The position numbers were made by a program, and so were the translations under genes. Positions 49,399 through 60,623 of a stretch of DNA of 64,000 bases are shown here, piece by piece. The stretch lies in assembly GCA_964019335.1 (NCBI GenBank), contig OZ025701.1:124001-188000 (forward strand), written 5' to 3'. How positions within the stretch are numbered: the first letter of the stretch is position 1; every line of letters begins with the position of its first letter. The notes below the pieces were generated by a model. It had not been told where the DNA came from and did no database searches. It saw only the letters and a list, made by a program, of their open reading frames with translations. The stretch is from Diplonema japonicum. Its lineage: Eukaryota; Euglenozoa; Diplonemea; Diplonemida; Diplonemidae.

Positions 49399-50910
49399 TC
49401 AAACTCTTATTTTGAGTTTGAGCAGCTCGAGGCGAGCAGCAGTGCGGGAGTCATCCCGTGACCTGGCCAGGGATATTAAAGAGTCGAATGGTATACCAGC
49501 TTGGGCGAGAAAGGAAAACCTATCGAGTTTCGACGGTGACCGGTCAAAGAGTACAAAGGTGGGATCGGGGTGCGCACCTGACGCCACAAGCACCTTCGAC
49601 AAGTCCAGGTACCTGTAGTAGCACGCCACGCACAGTGGGGAGACACCCTTGGAGGTTGCATAGTTCACATCAGCACCTGCCTTGATAAGGTCCTGCGACA
49701 CAATGGTCCGACCCTTCTCGGCAGAGAGCAGTAATGGGGTCTTCTCGTTGGGCATGGCAACATTGACGTCAGCCCCCATGGCGACGAGGTAGCCCAGTGC
49801 TTGCCGTGATATGTATGTTGTCTTCATAAGCAGAAGCAAGGCTGTGTTGCCAGCGTGGTCAGCCGCGTTCACGTCGGAGGGGCTCAGCGCTCGTAATATC
49901 TCGATGCCCACAGCTGGTATCCCCACTGCGTGCATGAACGGCGTGCGGTCTGTGTCCCTGTCCCTCTTGTTCACATCGCCGCCATGCCGTTTCACCACCT
50001 CAATGGCCTCGCATCGCACGCCATACGACCCTGCCATGTGCGATAGCAACGACTTCGGCTGCGACGGTGGGAAGTGGTCGCACCCTGCTGCAAGCAACGC
50101 GTCCAGCACATCAGGCTCCCTGTTGACGGCCACCCATACAAGCGTTGAAAAACCCAAAGTGTGCGGGGTGAAACCAAGAGCGAGAAGCTGTTTAATACGC
50201 ACGGCGGTCGCTTTACGGACGATGACCTCCTGCACAGGGGGTGCATTGAGATCAGCACCGTACGCGAGGAGCAGCTGTGTGATGGCATCATGCGAACGAA
50301 GCAGAGCGGAGGCTCCTATGGGGTGCCGGGAGTCATGCGTTGAAGTGGCACTAACACCCGATGCCAGCAGCTGTGCAACAACCTCTTCGTCATTAAGCCG
50401 TATGCGGCGGAGGAGCGAGTGCGGGGTGCGCTTGACGCCTTTCTTGCGGAGGCTGTCACGGGCCACGATACACACCTTGGCATGTATCCTGACGTGGAAG
50501 TCATTCTCATGAAGACTGAGATCACTGAGAGACGACTCGTTGTCGTCCAGTAGGTCAGAACCACAGCACAAGTCATGCCGTGAGGGGTCGTAGGTGGAGT
50601 GTGTGCGCAAGGCGTACTTCAGTTGCCCTACTGTAGCGCACATTGGTACCTCGACGCAGTTGCCGCAGTCGTCCCCATCGATATCCACCCACACCTGCAT
50701 GCAGGGGGTGTCTTCGCTGGTCTCCTCGCTGCACTCGCCTATTGTTAAGTCCAAATCAACATCAGCGTCTTGGAGTGACAGAGATTCGCATGACATGCTG
50801 CCCCCCTCTTCCGTCTCTGTTTCGTCTCCCATCGAGTCCGTCTCAGCATAGCATCCCATCCTCAGCCCCGCGTCAAAGTAGTACAAGTCATCTAGTTCAC
50901 CGTAGTCCAT
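49399..50910 (-). CDS. ubiquitin-like fold plus ankyrin-repeat protein
   Basis: Intronless 503-residue frame from MDYGELDDLYYFDAGLR. The first ~65 residues are acidic and disordered. Residues ~70-145 (MQVWVDIDGDDCGNCVEV, ATVGQLKYALRTH, LSDLSLHENDFHVRIHAK) match a ubiquitin-like beta-grasp. Residues ~160-480 are ankyrin repeats: DEEVVAQLLASGV, HDAITQLLLAYGADLNAPP, LDALLAAGCDH, ALGYLVAMGADVNVAMPNE, VSQDLIKAGADVNYATSKGV, LSKVLVASGAHPDP. The tail is short and basic. Ankyrin proteins mediate binding, and a ubiquitin-like head is consistent with an adaptor in ubiquitin or trafficking pathways, but that is inference. Confidence 0.8.
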   Translation of the reverse strand: MDYGELDDLYYFDAGLRMGCYAETDSMGDETETEEGGSMSCESLSLQDADVDLDLTIGECSEETSEDTPCMQVWVDIDGDDCGNCVEVPMCATVGQLKYALRTHSTYDPSRHDLCCGSDLLDDNESSLSDLSLHENDFHVRIHAKVCIVARDSLRKKGVKRTPHSLLRRIRLNDEEVVAQLLASGVSATSTHDSRHPIGASALLRSHDAITQLLLAYGADLNAPPVQEVIVRKATAVRIKQLLALGFTPHTLGFSTLVWVAVNREPDVLDALLAAGCDHFPPSQPKSLLSHMAGSYGVRCEAIEVVKRHGGDVNKRDRDTDRTPFMHAVGIPAVGIEILRALSPSDVNAADHAGNTALLLLMKTTYISRQALGYLVAMGADVNVAMPNEKTPLLLSAEKGRTIVSQDLIKAGADVNYATSKGVSPLCVACYYRYLDLSKVLVASGAHPDPTFVLFDRSPSKLDRFSFLAQAGIPFDSLISLARSRDDSRTAARLELLKLKIRV

Positions 50911-51722
50911 TAGCTTCGCTGTCGGGGAAGAAATTGTTGTGGTATGTGAGGAAAAAGAATGAAAAAAAAAAATGCTGGAAAGGAGTGAGTGGGGAAGGGG
51001 GCAGGGCTTTTACACACTATTCTTTTTTTTTTTTTTTTTTTTTCCCCGCTTTTAAATGAAAAATATAAGAAAAAAACCACGCGCGCTTTTAAGCGGTGTA
51101 AAAAAAAAAGGGGGGGGGGAGAGGGGAAAGAAACAGTGCTTAACATAATGTAGAAAATAGAAATTTAAAAAAAAAGAAGGAAAAAAAAAAAACTGCATTT
51201 TGAAAGAAAAATAAAGAGGGGAGAAAGAAAAGGGACGTCATTTCTTCTTTTTTTTTCTCACGGTGAAGGAGGGGGGTTACAAATATGAAAGAGAAAAAAA
51301 AAAGCTGAAAAATAAATAACCGCAAGAGCATTACAATCGACCCGCGTCTCTCTTTTATCTTTTCTCCTTTTTTTTTTTCCCCTTCTTTTTTCTCTCTTCT
51401 CTCCTCCTCTCCCTTTGTGCTCTGCAGCTCAAGCACAAATTTAAAAAAAAAAAAAAAAAAGGGAATAGATATTTAATCTTTTCTCTTCATTTCTTTCTCT
51501 TTTCCCCCTTTTACTTCCACGCCCTCCTCTCTCTCTTTGTTAAAAACAAGAAATTCGAAAGCATAAAAAAAAAAAGATTTAAAAAAAAAAAGCCAAGCAA
51601 CTATATGGGGACGAAAATCTTTCTGCGGTAAAAGATAAAAAAAGGGTGGGGGGGGATGGAAAAAAAAAAACACTTTTTTTTTTCTTTTTTTTTTTTTTTC
51701 TTTCGTTCTCCCCGTATTAACT
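50911..51722. other. intergenic, homopolymer-rich
   Basis: T, A and G runs; pyrimidine tracts near 51355-51420 and 51478-51540. No gene or RNA supported. Confidence 0.7.
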
Positions 51723-52021
51723 TTATTCCTTGAGCCAGAAATGTTGTGTTTTGTCAGTCTTGTCAGCGGTACCCGCCCTCAACATGGACCACCTTTGGTT
51801 CGTGTGTTCGATCACCTTTAAGGTTTCAGTTACGCTCTGGTACTCAGCGTTCTTAAGGAAAGTGTTTGGCGATGCCTCATCAGGGGTTTTCTTGTCCGTT
51901 GTCTTGTAGAATCTCAACCAGTTCACGATTCTGTCCACCAGGGCATCACCCTTAATAGCCTTGAGGGAGGCAATGTCATTGATCCGGCTTGAATCAGGGT
52001 CCTCCAGGGAGATGGCAATCA

Positions 52022-52054
<33 letters not shown>

Positions 52055-55000
52055 CAAATACCTTCCAGTCAGTCTCTCCCGAGTCCACCATAGCCAGCGA
52101 ACCAAGCACCTTCACTGGTACCACGGAACCCATTGGGTACGAGATCGATCCAATCTTTTTTTTTTTAAGAAAAGAGTGGGGAACATACCTCCATGACGTC
52201 CAAAGGATCGTTGTCCCCGAGGTTGCCTTCTTCGTCCCTCAAGCTTCCGTCCTCCCACGTCTGGGGGAACAGCCCGTTGTTGAAAAACGACATCCCGTAG
52301 GTGTAGTGCCTGGGGACTTTGTTCTTCACATCCTGCTTGATGGGGTTGAAGGGGAGTTCCTTCTGCACCTCGAACTTGGAGTTCGTTCCCTTGGGGAACT
52401 CCACAACCATGTTGAAGTGCTCCCCCGTCTTCAGGGGCACATCATGCCATGGAGAGATGGTCGCACCAGCTTCGTTCTACAGAAGATTTTTTTTTTTTTT
52501 TCGTTTTTCCATTTTCTATAAATTACACACCGTAAGGTAGACAGCGAAGAGCTCACCTGGAAGCCCCACCTTGGTGGCGTTGACCATCTTAGCCTGTTTC
52601 GCGATGGTGGGGATCTGCTTGGATTGCAGGACGGCATTGGCCTTCACCAAAGGCTCGTCCTTGCTTTTGTAGTACTCCCTCATGATCTTCCACCCAGAGG
52701 GAACCATGAACTTGGGAGGGACGCACTTAGGGTCCTCAGACCACGTGGCGGGGATGGCTTCAATGGAGTCGCAGACGTCGACCATCATGCGGCCCATCTG
52801 TCGCATCTTCGACCCGGAGATCTTCAAGAACCTGTTGTTGAATTCATCCTTCGTGATGCCAGCGGGCTTCGGCTTCATCTCACCGTCTGTCTTATCGTAG
52901 TGCACGGCACCAGATGCGAGCAGCCCAAGCTTGCCCATCCCGGGTGACACCTGCAGCACGTACCTCCCATGGTCAGGTTCGTAGACATCGTCACCCTTCT
53001 TCTGGTTGTGTGCTTGGGCGTACTCGTCGGAGTAAGAAAGACCCGCAGGGTCCCTCCCTACAATGAAGTAGTCAGCCCCTGCGACCCTACGTGACTTGGC
53101 ATGCCACTGCACCTGTGATGGGTGAAGAAAACGGTTGGTTTCTTTTTGTTTTACTTACCTCTGTCGGTCCAGAGTACACCATCGGAGATGGCCAGATGGC
53201 CAGCACTGTCCACGCCTTGTCAAGCATCCCCTCGTCAAGGACGGCCTGATGCTGTTTCACCCTGATGTCCAACGGCACGTCGTCGCTCTTCGTCCACCCA
53301 CCCAAAGGCGACAGCCACAGCACAGGGTTGCGGTACCCCTTCTCGAGGAGCTGTTTTGGTTGGTTTTGACATCTACTGTGTTACATACCTGCTTCCTGCC
53401 GTCCTTCATGAGGTGCGCGTGCCCAGCGTGTGTGGGGTTCCTAGTCTGGAATGCAAATACACCGTCGGCGCCCTTCTCCTTGAACTTCCTGATGAGTTCT
53501 TCAGGAGTCAGCCTCCACTGGTCGAGCCCGTCGTTGTATTTGATCCTCCTCACCTTGCTCAATTCACCGCCGAGGAGGTACTCGCCAGCCTCAATGATGT
53601 TCTCCTTGATGTACGGGTGGTGCAGGTCCCATGACCCCCACGACCTGGTGATCATCTCTTCCTTCCTGAAGGCGTAAACTTCAGGGTCGTCAAGGATGGC
53701 AACGGGCTCACCTGCAGGGGACACAAGCACGAGTTGGACCTTGCCGCCCTTCTTCTGTGCCCTGTTGATGAGCATCTTCGTGTGCGAACTCACAGGGATA
53801 GCGATGGGCACAGGCATGCTGACCCTCTCCCCGTTGTGCACCATCCTTGCCGCACCTTTGCTGTCGCCGAAGTCGGTGCCTGCAGGTCCAGGGCCGTGAC
53901 CGCTGCTGCCACCACCGTTGTCCCCAGAAGGATCGACAAGCATGGAGTTAAAGTGCAGAGCCTGCACCAAGGCACTCTCTCTCATGGGGCCCTTCAATGG
54001 GGCCGCCCAGCCTTCACCGATGACCTGTACCCACTGCACATCAACGTCCCTGATGGTCACAGGCTGCAGTATGGTCACGGTGTCGGACTTCCAGAACTCT
54101 TCATTCTCTTCAATCACGTTGGGAGGGGTTGTGCCATCGGGGTAGCCATCCGCGTGGCCCATGGCCTCTTCGCCGGGTTGCTTCTCATGGTGCTTGTTGG
54201 TCTCCGCAGCTTTCGGGCAGTCCACAGGAGCGCCGATCTGCTGGGGTGACTTCTTGTTGGTGTTGATAACCTTCTTGGCGATGAGTTCGTCTCTGAGCTG
54301 ATCGACGCACGCATTGATGCACTGCTCGAGGATGGGAGGGCAGTGGTCCTGGAACTTAGTCTTGACAGGGAGGTTCTTGGCCTCGGATTTGCAGGTCTTC
54401 AGACGTTCTTCGGCTGCGGTGTTCTCGCAGCAAGTGCCGGTGTTGAGGGTAATCTCAGGTTTGAGGGGCTTTTCATAAGGGGCGTCGATGCCTGTCATGC
54501 CCTTGATCTTCCCTTCACGGACCTTCTTGTAGAGGCCTTTGGGGTCGCGCTCCTCGGCGACGGAGATGTCGACCTTGACGAAGACCTCGATGAAAGGGAT
54601 GCGCAGTCTTTCGTGGACCTCCCTGGCGGTGTCCCGGTCCTTGCGGTAGGGCGAGATCAGGGAAACGAGGGAAAGGGTGCCGGAGTCGGCCATCATGAGG
54701 GACACCTCATAAGCCCTGCGAACAGCTTCCGCACGATCCTCGGCGGAGAGACGGAGGTCCTTGGAGAGCCCGAACCTCAGGTTGTCACCGTCAAGACGGT
54801 ACATGTGAACAGAGTCATCGAGGACAAGGCGTCGCTCAAGAGCCTTGCCGATGGTGGATTTCCCTGAACCGGAGAGACCTGTCATCCAAAGAGTTGCGCC
54901 AGGCTGGCCGACAGCCCGGATACGGTCGGTGTGGTTGATGGCATCGAAGGTATCGAAGAAGATATCCTGTGACGCCTTTACAAGCACCTGGCTCCTGAGC

Positions 55001-55197
55001 TGCCCCATGGTCGGGCAGTCGCCACGTGTCTGCACCGACTTCCCGCTGTCCTTGAACATCAGCATCATGAGCACTGCCATGCCGCAGATCACCATCATGA
55101 TTATCTTTGTGTTACCTTGCGTCATCCCTGCTTTAGCCTCCGAGATTCCCCCGTTTACCTGTCTTTTATTATAAAGGTCTGGTCGTCTGGCGCTCAT
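51723..55197 (-). CDS. trifunctional APS kinase-ATP sulfurylase-inorganic pyrophosphatase, membrane-anchored
   Basis: Six exons (53389-55197, 53159-53350, 52531-53112, 52189-52476, 52062-52154, 51723-52022) join in frame to 1087 residues. A hydrophobic helix at 31-48 ([18 protein letters not shown]) suggests a signal anchor. APS kinase follows at ~98-270 with P-loop [10 protein letters not shown] at 107-116 and [15 protein letters not shown] sulfurylase spans ~350-850 with [14 protein letters not shown] (ATP-binding HxxH) and [10 protein letters not shown]. Family I pyrophosphatase ends the chain: [26 protein letters not shown] and GETDWKVIAIS carry the metal-binding aspartates. Sulfurylase makes APS and PPi, kinase makes PAPS, and hydrolysis of PPi pulls the unfavourable first step. 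Related three-part fusions are known in some algae and protists. The intron splitting DWK and VIAIS is 31 A out of 39 nt. Confidence 0.93.
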
Positions 55198-56150
55198 GGT
55201 TGTCGCCTGTGTTGGGGGGTGAATTAGGTGATTTCTTTTTTTTGCGTAAATTGGGGGGGGGGGGGGAATGGAAATATATAATATTAAGGGTCCCTGCTTT
55301 GAGTCCCTTCAAAATAAAAATAAAAATAAGATAACGTCAGAAGGTAGTCTTTGCGGTCGAGATATTTGAAAGACGAAACGGAGTAGGAAGGGTTTGGGGG
55401 GGGGGGGGGGGGAAGGGGAAGGAAGAAAAATATCTTCATCTCTTGTTTCTTGTTTTCTTGTTTTTGTTTTCTTTTTCTTCCTTTCTACCCTTTTTTTTTT
55501 GCTTGAAGAAACGAGAAAGAAGGAGGGAAACCCGAGTCAAAAGCTTTATGCACACACGAAATCTGCATTGTCAACTGGCGTTTCTTTTCCCCTCTCCTTT
55601 CTTCTTTTTTTCTCTTTTTTTTTTTTCTTTTTCCCCTGCTTGAAGGCCACCTTGATCAAGTATTATTTTTATTTATTCCTTTTTGAACACAAACTAAATA
55701 ATTTGCTTACATTTATGAAATGAAAAAACAAAATTCCCCACTATCCTCACTCCCCCCCTAAAAAAACCTTTAGGGAAGAAGGGGGGAAACGAAAAAAAAA
55801 GAGAAAAAAAAACCAGTCTTTGCGTTAAAAAAAAAAAAAGAAAATGTATTGGGTTTCACCCTTTGTTCCAGTGCTTTTTTTTTACAGGGGAAAACCCCAC
55901 TTGAAGACCACCCTCAGGGGGCGGTGGGGTCTATCACTGATGTCCCCTATAATATAAATGAGGCGTTTGAGCGTGAAAAACTTTTCAAAATAAAAAAACT
56001 TTTTTTTTCTCAGACATTAGTCCGAAGAGAAGGCGTGCGTTTCATGTTGCAGCAGAGAACAGAAAAAAAAAAGGGGGGAAAAAAAAATGGTTCATACAAG
56101 GGGGAAAAAAAAAGGGATCGGAACCGAAAAAAAGGAAGAAGAAAGAAGGG

Positions 56151-56183
<33 letters not shown>

Positions 56184-56372
56184 AAGAGCGAGAGAGTATA
56201 GCTTTTGCTTTTTTATTTTCTTTCATTTTCTTTTTTTTTTTTCATTCTCTTCCCCCCGCCCCCCTCCTCCATCCTTCCGAATTTCTTTCCCCCCCCATTA
56301 TATTTCTGCTCTGCAAGAAGGGAAAAAAAAAAGTCCACGCATTGAAATTCGTCATATAACAAAACACCACAT
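55198..56372. other. intergenic, homopolymer-rich
   Basis: G runs of about 14-16 (55251-55265, 55397-55412), T- and A-rich DNA, and an A run of about 32 at 56151-56182. No gene or RNA supported. Confidence 0.7.
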
Positions 56373-58545
56373 CTAGTACCCAGCGCCAGGTGTGGCGCCA
56401 GTGATGATGGCGATACCTGAAGAGGTACCGATACGGGAGATTCCTGCCGCCATGTATTTCTTGGCAATGGGGAGGGTCTTCACGCCCCCTGATGCTTTGA
56501 CAAGGCAGGTGTCGCCGACGGTGGCCTTCATGATATCAACAGCCTCGGGGGTGGCACCGCCAGTGGAGAAACCAGTAGAGGTCTTCACGAAAACAGCCCT
56601 TGCCATGGCTGAGAGGATGCTTGCATCTATGATCTGTTCCTGGGTGAGGAGGCAGGTCTCGAAGATGACCTTCACGATGGCACGGTTCTTGCACGCGGCC
56701 ACGACTGTCGCAATGTCTTCAAACACTTCCTCGTACTTCCCTTCCATGAGCTTCCCGATGTTGAGCACCATATCTATCTCGGTCGCTCCCGCTGCCACTG
56801 CTGCTGATGTCTCTTTGCCCTTTGACCTGGTGTCCATCGCTCCCAAGGGGAAGCCCACCACGCTTGCTACCTCCACCCCTGTCCCTTGCAGCATGTCCGC
56901 TGCCTCCTTCACTCTGCTGCTGTTCACGCACACAGCGTAGAACTTGTTCTTTTTCGCTTCGTCGCACAGCTTTTCAATCTCCTTCGACGATGCCGTCGCC
57001 TTCAGCAGCGTGTGGTCGATGTACTGCCTCACGTCACCCATCTTCTGCGGGGGAAGCTTCCCATCGCCCCTCAAGTGCGGCAGCACGTCCAGCACGTCCT
57101 CGGTGCCTGTTTGGTTTTTATCTTCTTTCCAAAGGTTTTGGCATACCAATGCACAGCTCTTTTGACATAGCGTGCACCCTCTTCATGATAGTCTTCTTCA
57201 TCTTACCCTGCGCGCCGGGGAGGAGCGTGAAGTCCTCAGCCTCGCCCGTCTTCTTCGCAGGGGTGGCGGACATAGTAATGGGGCCCTCGTGCTTGAAGAG
57301 GCCAGGGCGCTCCTTAACGAACTGGCGCCAGGCTTTGCGAAGGGCGGTTTCCCTGTGGTGGGGTGGTGTGGTGCTTAAAGGCATACTCCTCGTGGGTAAC
57401 GTCACGTTGCGGGCTGCGCATGCCTCCGAACTCGAGGTTAAGACGCTCACTGAGGAAGATCTTTGTTGCGGCGGTCATCTGCCACAACCCGCAGATCTTC
57501 GAGAACATCGCAAACCACTCCCTGCCGGTCTGCTGCTCCTTGTTCGCCTGTAAAAAAAAGAAAGCACAAATAATTAATCAAAAACCAACACGACCCATAC
57601 CTCTTCGAACTTCCCTGAGCTGAAAGCACGGACCATCCTGTTCCACACGGGGCCGATGGAGCTGAATCCGATGGCGATGTGCGCAGTAACACCCAGCGGG
57701 AGGCACGACGTGGTCATCCCTTCGAATCCGTTCAAGATATCGAATTCGGTGCCCACCTTCTTCCCGAAGTCAAGGGTGTCGCCGAGGTCCCACATGTTCG
57801 TTGAGGTGAACTTGGCGCCGCGGAGCGTGGGGACAACGGGGTGGAGGGCTTTCATAATGTCGGCCATGGGGAAGGCGACACCTGTGATGTCGGGGAAGTG
57901 GTAGTACAGGAAGGGTGTGTTGGGTGCCTCGGCAGCGACCTGCTTGGTGTAGTCCACAAGGAGGTCGATGGAGGCGGGTTTGAAGAAGCTAGGCGCCATG
58001 GAGGAGATAGCGGCCGCACCGACATCTTCGGCATGCCTTGCGAGTTCCTTGCTGTCCTCAAGCGACTGCGCACCGATGTGCGCCAGAACGATGAGGTTGT
58101 GCTTCTTACCAGCCTTGATCCAGGCCTCGAGAAGAACCTTCCTCTCGGCAACTGACATGGACATCGACATGCCTGCGGTGCCTGCCACGAACACACCGGT
58201 CATCCCGTCCTTGGCAAGAAGCCCAGCGTAGGCGTCGATCACATCCACGTTGATGCTGTCGTCCTCAAGGGGAGACACAACCGCGCAGAACAGACCCTTG
58301 AAGAGCTTCTTGGTCCATTGGGGGCCCTTCTGCCTCTTGGGTGTCCTTGGTGTCATGGGCATAGCCAGCCTCTTAGCGACAGGCTCCTCCTTGTTCCACA
58401 GCGACCTCTTCAACTTTGTTGAATACCTCATCTCTTCCCCATTTGACACCACACCATTGTCACTGACCTGCCTCACATTGATAGGGGTCATGGCCATCAA
58501 CTCCGCCGCCTCCTGCCACGTGGTGGGCTGTCTCCTTACTGACAT
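56373..58545 (-). CDS. fusion of N-acetylneuraminate lyase-like and deoxyribose-5-phosphate aldolase domains
   Basis: Four exons (57601-58545, 57387-57547, 57147-57352, 56373-57106; introns 53, 34, 40 nt) join in frame to 681 residues from MSVRRQPTTWQEAAELM. After a ~75-residue lead the first domain follows the sialate lyase/DHDPS TIM-barrel: GLFCAVVSPLEDDSINVD, LVDYTKQVAAEAP, PFLYYHFPDITGV (catalytic Tyr) and LRGAKFTSTN (Schiff-base Lys). The usual GxxGE loop reads GTAGM. A ~120-residue basic linker leads to a complete class I DERA: YIDHTLLKATAS, DMVLNIGKL, VKTSTGFSTGG (Schiff-base Lys), LVKASGGVKT and the C-terminal Tyr. Lyase splits sialic acid to ManNAc and pyruvate; DERA splits deoxyribose-5-phosphate to acetaldehyde and glyceraldehyde-3-phosphate. 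No shared pathway is obvious. Confidence 0.88.
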
Positions 58546-58686
58546 TATCTTACCTTGCTTGTAATATCCTGGAATCAAATGTTTTGTTGCTATGCGGGAG
58601 GAAGGAACAAAACAAAAAACAAAAAAAGAAAGACAACCACCTTTAACGAGAAGAAGAAAAAACAAGAGGGAAAACAAAAAAACAGA

Positions 58687-58895
58687 TCACAGCTGGAGCA
58701 AAAACCACTCTTTCTTCTTCCCACCCGGCGCACCAGGCTGTGCGGGGCCTTGTTGTCCTGGCGCTGCCTGGGGCGCGATCGGAGCTGGTATCGGAGGCCC
58801 TTGCTGCATCGGTGTAACTGGTTGTTGCTGCACTACCTGTATTATTGAATTGAGGCATCATTTCACCAGCATACCTTCTGCACCTGACCCACCAT
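58687..58895 (-). CDS. small Pro/Gln-rich protein, 56 aa
   Basis: Two exons: 58875-58895 encodes only MVGQVQK, then a 38-nt intron (GTATGC...ATACAG), then 58687-58836. The product continues VVQQQPVTPMQQGPPIPAP with more Pro/Gln/Ala and ends GGKKKEWFLLQL. A clean donor and acceptor, preserved frame and a distinct basic-hydrophobic end support a real gene despite its size. No family is recognised. The tail could be a short membrane- or partner-binding motif. It sits between the aldolase fusion and the transporter on the same strand. Confidence 0.6.
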
Positions 58896-59036
58896 TAGTG
58901 TAATGTCGTGTTACGTGACGTGGTTATATGTAAGGACCACCACCTGTATAGCTATGCAGAGGGGAAGGGAGGGCGATACTAATCGGATGTACTGGGGAGA
59001 AAGGGTTCAAATTAGTTAATTAGAAGTGTATTAAAA

Positions 59037-60511
59037 CTAAACAAAATGGCACGGCATGGACGCAAGATTGAGCCGCCGCATTTCGGGGAGCGTGAGGGAG
59101 ACGATCTTACCGTCGAAAGGTGTTTGGTGCACTCGGGTGCTCAGGTATGCGACGAGAGCAGTCACGATCAGGATGGTGGAAATGCTATCGAAGGAATCCT
59201 GGTCGGCAGTTACACTACCCACAACAACTATGCAAGCCCACAAGATGGGCGCGGATATCATTGCCACGAGGCCTGCTATGCCGCCAGGGATCTTATACGG
59301 GCGGTGCAGGGAGGGGTGCTTCACCCGCAACACAACGACGCTGCACAGCACCATGATCAGCCGCAAGGCGTACAGTACCTGCTCGACACTCACAAGCATT
59401 TCGAAGTTCATGGTCACCGTCAAGGCAAAGGTCACAATAGCGTTTAACACGATAGCATTCACAGGCGTCCTTCGAGTAGGGTGCAGGGCACCAAAGGTTT
59501 TGTTGATACTTGCGGTAAAACACCCCAGAGTGCACATTCCCTGAAACGCACGTGAAGTGGTGCACAATGCGCACACCGTGAATCCGAAGGCAGACACGGC
59601 ACCGCCCAACACCATCGCTACCTCTAGCCACGTTCCACCGATCATCCCTGCCACAGGGACCCAGTACCCATCCGTCCACTCTGAGTAGTCTCCTTCATCG
59701 CCACCGTGTGCCGCTGACACACCAGCAAGAACGGGCATCGCGTACACCATTTGTGACAGAATGAGAAGCATTACCAATGCTTTTACAAGGGTCTTCCCTG
59801 GCACGCTGACTTCTTCTACCACGTGCCCCGCATTGTCGAAGCCGCTGAAGTTCCACGAGATGAGCGGTAGGAACGCCCGCCAGTCGACAGTCGTAGGAGT
59901 ATCCCCCCAGTGCGACGACGTCATGCGTGGTGCCTCGCACAAGAACAGCAACAGGAAAGGGAGCACAGAAAACACCATCAACAACACCCCGCTGCTGCCC
60001 ACCTGGTCGATCCCAGCTACGTTGAGCAGAGCACAAGATGCAATGAGGAGGAACTGCAACAATATACGAGTTGCAAAGCTGATCCCTATGAAGCGCTGCA
60101 GATAATCTGCGAAAAGGTTCGGGTATAGGGAGTTGTCCACTACGTCCAGCGTCGCCGTCCACAGCACGGCCAGCATGGTCGCCCACTCGGGCAGCGCAAC
60201 GTTGATCCACATGATGGGGCCCGCGTTTGATGGGATCATCGTAGCCAGTTCGGCCACACTGTGGTTTCTGAATTAAGTGTTAACTGACCATACGCTAGTG
60301 CAGATGGCAATCCCCACAACCATGGCAGGAAGGCTATCCCAATAAGCGTGTTCAGCGGCCCTGCTGTCTTGATGCACCCCTCGATGCCATACGCACCTCC
60401 AACAGTCCCGACAAAGAGCACTCCAAGAAGCTGCTTCGTCCCGAGGCTGGGCTTTGGGGCATGATCGCGCTCATCATGACTGTCGCACACGAAGCAGTCC
60501 CTAACAAGCAT
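59037..60511 (-). CDS. APC-superfamily amino-acid/polyamine transporter (PUT/LAT-like)
   Basis: Two exons (60294-60511, 59037-60258) join across a 35-nt intron to 479 residues from MLVRDCFVCDSHDERDH. A competing 26-nt intron also keeps frame, but the 35-nt choice restores the family motif LPSALAVAELATMIPSNAG. TM1 carries the glycine-rich unwound segment VGGAYGIEGCIKTAGPL. The sequence DVVDNSLYPNLFADYL and the mid-protein DWRAFLPLISWNFSGFDNAG and EEVSVPGKTLVKAL match the polyamine-uptake/LAT branch known from plants and trypanosomatids. About 12 helices are evident. Likely proton-coupled uptake of polyamines or amino acids at a membrane that cannot be specified. Confidence 0.88.
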
Positions 60512-60623
60512 CTGATGTGTAAACCTTAGGTTGTTAGAACGGTGAGTATGCACCATAAAAAAGGTTGTAAGCTCTTTCGATTTTGTCGGATGGGTGATAC
60601 AAGAACACAATTTTCACAGAACA

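Noticed and set aside
57310-57450. Apparent frameshift between the lyase and aldolase frames
   Set aside because: A 34-nt GTATGC...CACAG intron (57353-57386) explains the frame change exactly, and total coding length is then a multiple of three.
60268-60293. 26-nt intron in the transporter
   Set aside because: Keeps the frame, but a 35-nt intron ending nine bases further on the coding strand restores the family motif PSALAVAELATM and fits the usual size.
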